From Gorsachius magnificus (Eukaryota; Chordata; Aves; Pelecaniformes; Ardeidae): a DNA stretch of 64,000 bases. Under the pieces are notes generated by a model. That model did not search any database, was not told the DNA's origin, and was given only the letters and a program-made list of their open reading frames with translations. This document shows, piece after piece, positions 63,201 through 64,000 of this stretch. The position numbers were made by a program, and so were the translations under genes. Positions within the stretch are counted from its first letter, which is position 1. Each line of letters opens with the position of its first letter. The stretch lies in the NCBI GenBank assembly GCA_034008185.1, contig CM067084.1, positions 73,498,255 to 73,562,254 of the forward strand, read 5' to 3'.

Positions 63201-63564
63201 AGGCTCACCCAGAGCAGGTTGCACAGGACATCATCCAGGCGGGTTTTGAGTATCTCCAGAGAAGGAGCCTCCACAACCTCCCTGGGCAGCCTGTTATTTA
63301 ATTTACCCTTTATTTACCAGAAGAGAACACCTGAGTTGGGAAGCCCTAGAGCAAACGACACCGGACACTTCACCTTCCTGTCTGAAAATAACTACCCTTT
63401 CTTGCCTTCTAGGTACGATCCTTGCTGTCTTTCTAATAATTCTGAGAAGAAGGCAAGACCATAGCAAGGATTCATTAAAATCTCTACTCCTGCCCCGAGG
63501 CTCAGGACGACACACGATGTACGGGGGGACGGAGCACACAGAACCAGTCTACGCTGGCTGGTAG
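48158..63564 (+). CDS. unnamed type I membrane protein with mucin-like stalk and GCC2/GCC3-type cysteine-rich modules (whole gene, 9 coding exons)
   Basis: I do not recognise an orthologue name. Coding exons: 48,158-48,212; 52,194-52,679; 53,997-54,132; 55,901-55,989; 57,777-57,840; 58,824-58,912; 59,820-59,932; 60,445-60,601; 63,413-63,564. They sum to 1,341 nt, or 446 residues plus stop, with phase kept throughout and GT-AG at every intron. Residues 1-23 form a signal peptide. Residues 24 to about 158 are rich in Thr/Ser/Pro/Ala, with a 16-residue tandem repeat, as in mucin-like O-glycosylated stalks. Possible N-glycosylation sites are N160 (NCS), N165 (NVT) and N277 (NTT). Residues about 161-381 carry repeated CLPCPxGHY-type modules like the ephrin-receptor-like/GCC2-GCC3 family, which also resemble TNF-receptor repeats. 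A transmembrane helix spans about 385-407, followed by RRR and a 39-residue tail with Y433 and Y443. I infer a cell-surface receptor or adhesion protein; ligand and role are unknown. Confidence 0.85.
50904..51085 (+). mobile_element. CR1 LINE 3' fragment, plus strand, in intron 1
   Basis: Runs from 'gtgacagagccctggaac' through 'tctctggagatattcaaag' to the terminal 'attctgtgattctgtt'. It is only about 180 bp and nearly identical to the reverse complement of the 3' end of the copy at 41,936-42,595. Confidence 0.93.
51718..51775. repeat. A-rich then T23 low-complexity tract
   Basis: A10, T, A9, then a 15-base spacer and T23 at 51,753-51,775, in intron 1 of the membrane-protein gene. The complementary arms could pair in RNA or DNA; assembly and length errors are likely here. 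Confidence 0.8.
52194..52679 (+). CDS. membrane-protein gene, coding exon 2 (mucin-like stalk)
   Basis: Residues 19-180 plus one base. It starts IALGQTTT and contains two exact-length copies of [16 protein letters not shown], then a long Thr/Ser/Pro/Ala stretch, and ends with [19 protein letters not shown], the first cysteine module. Donor gtaaga. This single exon encodes the whole stalk, as is common for mucin domains. Confidence 0.88.
52214..52309 (+). repeat. in-frame 48-bp tandem repeat, two units, coding
   Basis: Units 52,214-52,261 and 52,262-52,309 are identical. They encode [16 protein letters not shown] twice, adding 16 residues of stalk per copy. Confidence 0.95.
53997..54132 (+). 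CDS. membrane-protein gene, coding exon 3 (cysteine-rich)
   Basis: Residues 181-225 plus two bases of N226. It contains [12 protein letters not shown], then [17 protein letters not shown] and [10 protein letters not shown]. Acceptor atttag, donor gtaagt. It enters in phase 1 and leaves in phase 2. Confidence 0.88.
55309..55713 (-). mobile_element. CR1 LINE, 5'-truncated, minus strand, in intron 3
   Basis: Opens on the + strand with 'ttcatagaatcatacaatcg' and 'ggttagaaaagagcttt', the reverse complement of a 3' end of the same subfamily as the 29.8-kb copy. Minus-strand frames (55,582-55,370 and 55,724-55,530) carry [18 protein letters not shown] and [16 protein letters not shown], with a frame break and a C-run near 55,600-55,622. 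Confidence 0.93.
55901..55989 (+). CDS. membrane-protein gene, coding exon 4 (cysteine-rich)
   Basis: Residues 226 (split Asn) to 255 plus one base: [18 protein letters not shown] followed by [12 protein letters not shown] chose the acceptor at 55,899-55,900, because it has the longer pyrimidine tract and gives the same 89-nt length and cysteine positions as exon 6. A second in-frame AG nine bases on (exon start 55,910) would drop three residues. Donor gtaagc. Confidence 0.85.
57378..57512. repeat. 45-bp intronic minisatellite, three units
   Basis: Units 57,378-57,422, 57,423-57,467 and 57,468-57,512, each starting gggaagg and ending ggttttggat. They lie 265 bp upstream of exon 5 and have a few substitutions between units. 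Confidence 0.95.
57777..57840 (+). CDS. membrane-protein gene, coding exon 5 (cysteine-rich)
   Basis: Residues 256 (split Gly) to 276 plus two bases of N277: [20 protein letters not shown]. Acceptor tttttcag, donor gtaaga. It aligns without gaps to the second half of exon 3. Confidence 0.87.
58824..58912 (+). CDS. membrane-protein gene, coding exon 6 (cysteine-rich)
   Basis: Residues 277 (split Asn) to 306 plus one base: [19 protein letters not shown], then [10 protein letters not shown]. The split Asn makes an NTT sequon. Acceptor cctcag, donor gtaact. It is the same length and phase as exon 4. Confidence 0.88.
59130..59230 (-). mobile_element. short CR1 LINE 3' end, minus strand, in intron 6
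   Basis: About 100 bp: 'tagaatcatagaatcatcta' and 'ggttggaaaagacctttaag' through 'cactaaaccatgtcccta'. It belongs to the 'ttaagatcatc' subfamily. Confidence 0.93.
59820..59932 (+). CDS. membrane-protein gene, coding exon 7 (cysteine-rich)
   Basis: Residues 307 (split Gly) to 344: [18 protein letters not shown], then [19 protein letters not shown]. This is the most typical GCC2/GCC3-like module of the protein. Acceptor ttttag, donor gtgagt, phase 0 end. Confidence 0.9.
60445..60601 (+). CDS. membrane-protein gene, coding exon 8 (last cysteines and transmembrane start)
   Basis: Residues 345-396 plus one base: [36 protein letters not shown], then [14 protein letters not shown], the first half of the transmembrane helix. 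Taking the next AG two bases on would give an immediate stop, which fixes the acceptor. Donor gtaagt. Confidence 0.9.
61043..61394 (+). mobile_element. CR1 LINE, 5'-truncated, plus strand, in intron 8
   Basis: Runs from 'gaaggggagacctcagcgcc' to the terminal 'gattctatgattctgtg'. The frame 61,095-61,310 encodes [18 protein letters not shown] and [19 protein letters not shown]. It is the same subfamily as the 29.8-kb copy, in opposite orientation. Confidence 0.95.
63031..63297 (-). mobile_element. CR1 LINE 3' fragment, minus strand, split by another CR1
   Basis: The outer copy reads 'cacagaatagcaagggttgg' and 'aagggacattgggaaacc' up to about 63,073, then resumes at about 63,181 with 'ctagtccaacctgctcaagc' and ends near 63,297 at 'tgggcagcctgtt'. 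The gap holds a plus-strand CR1. Confidence 0.85.
63074..63180 (+). mobile_element. CR1 LINE 3' end inserted in an older CR1
   Basis: About 107 bp: 'tgagcaacctgatctagtta', 'gcaggggggttggactagg', 'ggggtcccttccaaccc' and terminal 'attctatgattctatgat'. It is the same 3'-end subfamily as the copy at 9,991-10,811. The repeated 'gatctagt' at both edges may be a target duplication, but CR1 internal sequence contains it too. Confidence 0.85.
63413..63564 (+). CDS. membrane-protein gene, coding exon 9 (transmembrane end and cytoplasmic tail)
   Basis: Residues 397 (split Gly) to 446 and stop TAG at 63,562-63,564. [10 protein letters not shown] completes the helix; RRRQ is a stop-transfer signal. The tail has [10 protein letters not shown] and ends [15 protein letters not shown], with two tyrosines near the C-terminus. 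Acceptor cttctag. Confidence 0.9.
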
Positions 63565-63684
63565 TGCAGGACACGCTGTCAGCACCCTCTTCTTTTTGCC
63601 ATGGGGCAATTCGGATGTGCGCCTGTGGGGAAAATGTTTAACCATGAGCAACCCATTTCTGTATAGCTAAAGTAAGTGCGGAGA

Positions 63685-63690
63685 AATAAA
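63685..63690 (+). terminator. poly(A) signal AATAAA of the membrane-protein gene
   Basis: Canonical hexamer 121 bp after the stop codon, followed by a T/G-rich stretch (tttgagttttggctatttgtg), the usual downstream element composition. Confidence 0.75.
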
Positions 63691-64000
63691 ACTCAGACTT
63701 TGAGTTTTGGCTATTTGTGCTCACCAACCCAGCTGCCTGCTGCGTACTAGAACGGATTGGTGGGAAAAGGCTCCTTCCTTCAATTCCTGGCTTCATTCAC
63801 CAGTAAATGATTCTCTCCTTTCCTCAGGGAAAAAAAAAAAAAGCAAACAATTATGTCTCCCTCCATTTCAACAGTCAGCTGAAACTCAGTGGGGATTGAC
63901 TGCCCCAGGGACAGTTCCCTGTTCCTGTGATACAATGATCATTTCCACCTGAGCAGGAACTAACACAAATATGCTTCCTTTTAAGAATATACAATTATTT

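Overview
The window looks like a piece of a bird nuclear genome. All clear interspersed repeats are CR1 non-LTR retrotransposons, mostly 5'-truncated copies sharing a 3' end of the ATTCTATGATTCTATGA type. Introns are short for an amniote, and I recognised no mammalian SINE or L1. A crocodilian or turtle is less likely but cannot be fully excluded from sequence reading alone.

Layout. Bases 1-14,240 are AT-rich intergenic DNA with one ancient CR1 (about 7,790-8,245), a decayed sauropsid repeat (about 12,412) and one younger CR1 (9,991-10,811). A CpG island at about 14,240-15,640 holds the NELFA promoter and first coding exon. NELFA (negative elongation factor complex member A) lies on the + strand as 11 coding exons from 15,079 to 36,884. 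Joined, they give a 525-residue protein whose reading phase agrees at every junction. Its last intron uses a GC-AG splice pair. A 3' UTR with several candidate poly(A) signals follows. From about 41.3 kb the sequence becomes visibly richer in G+C, with a CR1 at 41,936-42,595 and a 42-bp minisatellite at 46,639-46,805.

A second + strand gene occupies 48,158-63,564 in nine coding exons and encodes a 446-residue type I membrane protein. Its parts are a signal peptide, a Thr/Ser/Pro/Ala-rich mucin-like stalk, a run of ephrin-receptor-like (GCC2/GCC3-type) cysteine-rich modules, one transmembrane helix and a 39-residue tail with two tyrosines. I do not recognise a named orthologue. It lies 11 kb downstream of NELFA, where the human order would put the 3' end of NSD2. 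This is the best candidate here for an undescribed gene. Exons 3b-4 and 5-6 match in length, phase and cysteine spacing, so the cysteine-rich region grew by tandem exon-pair duplication. Its introns are rich in CR1 fragments, including one CR1 inserted into another.

The two genes need not be functionally linked. NELFA is a nuclear RNA polymerase II pausing factor with a housekeeping-type CpG/YY1/TISU promoter. The second gene has a possible TATA box and encodes a predicted cell-surface glycoprotein. I saw no RNA genes, CRISPR arrays, complete retroviruses or bacterial features.
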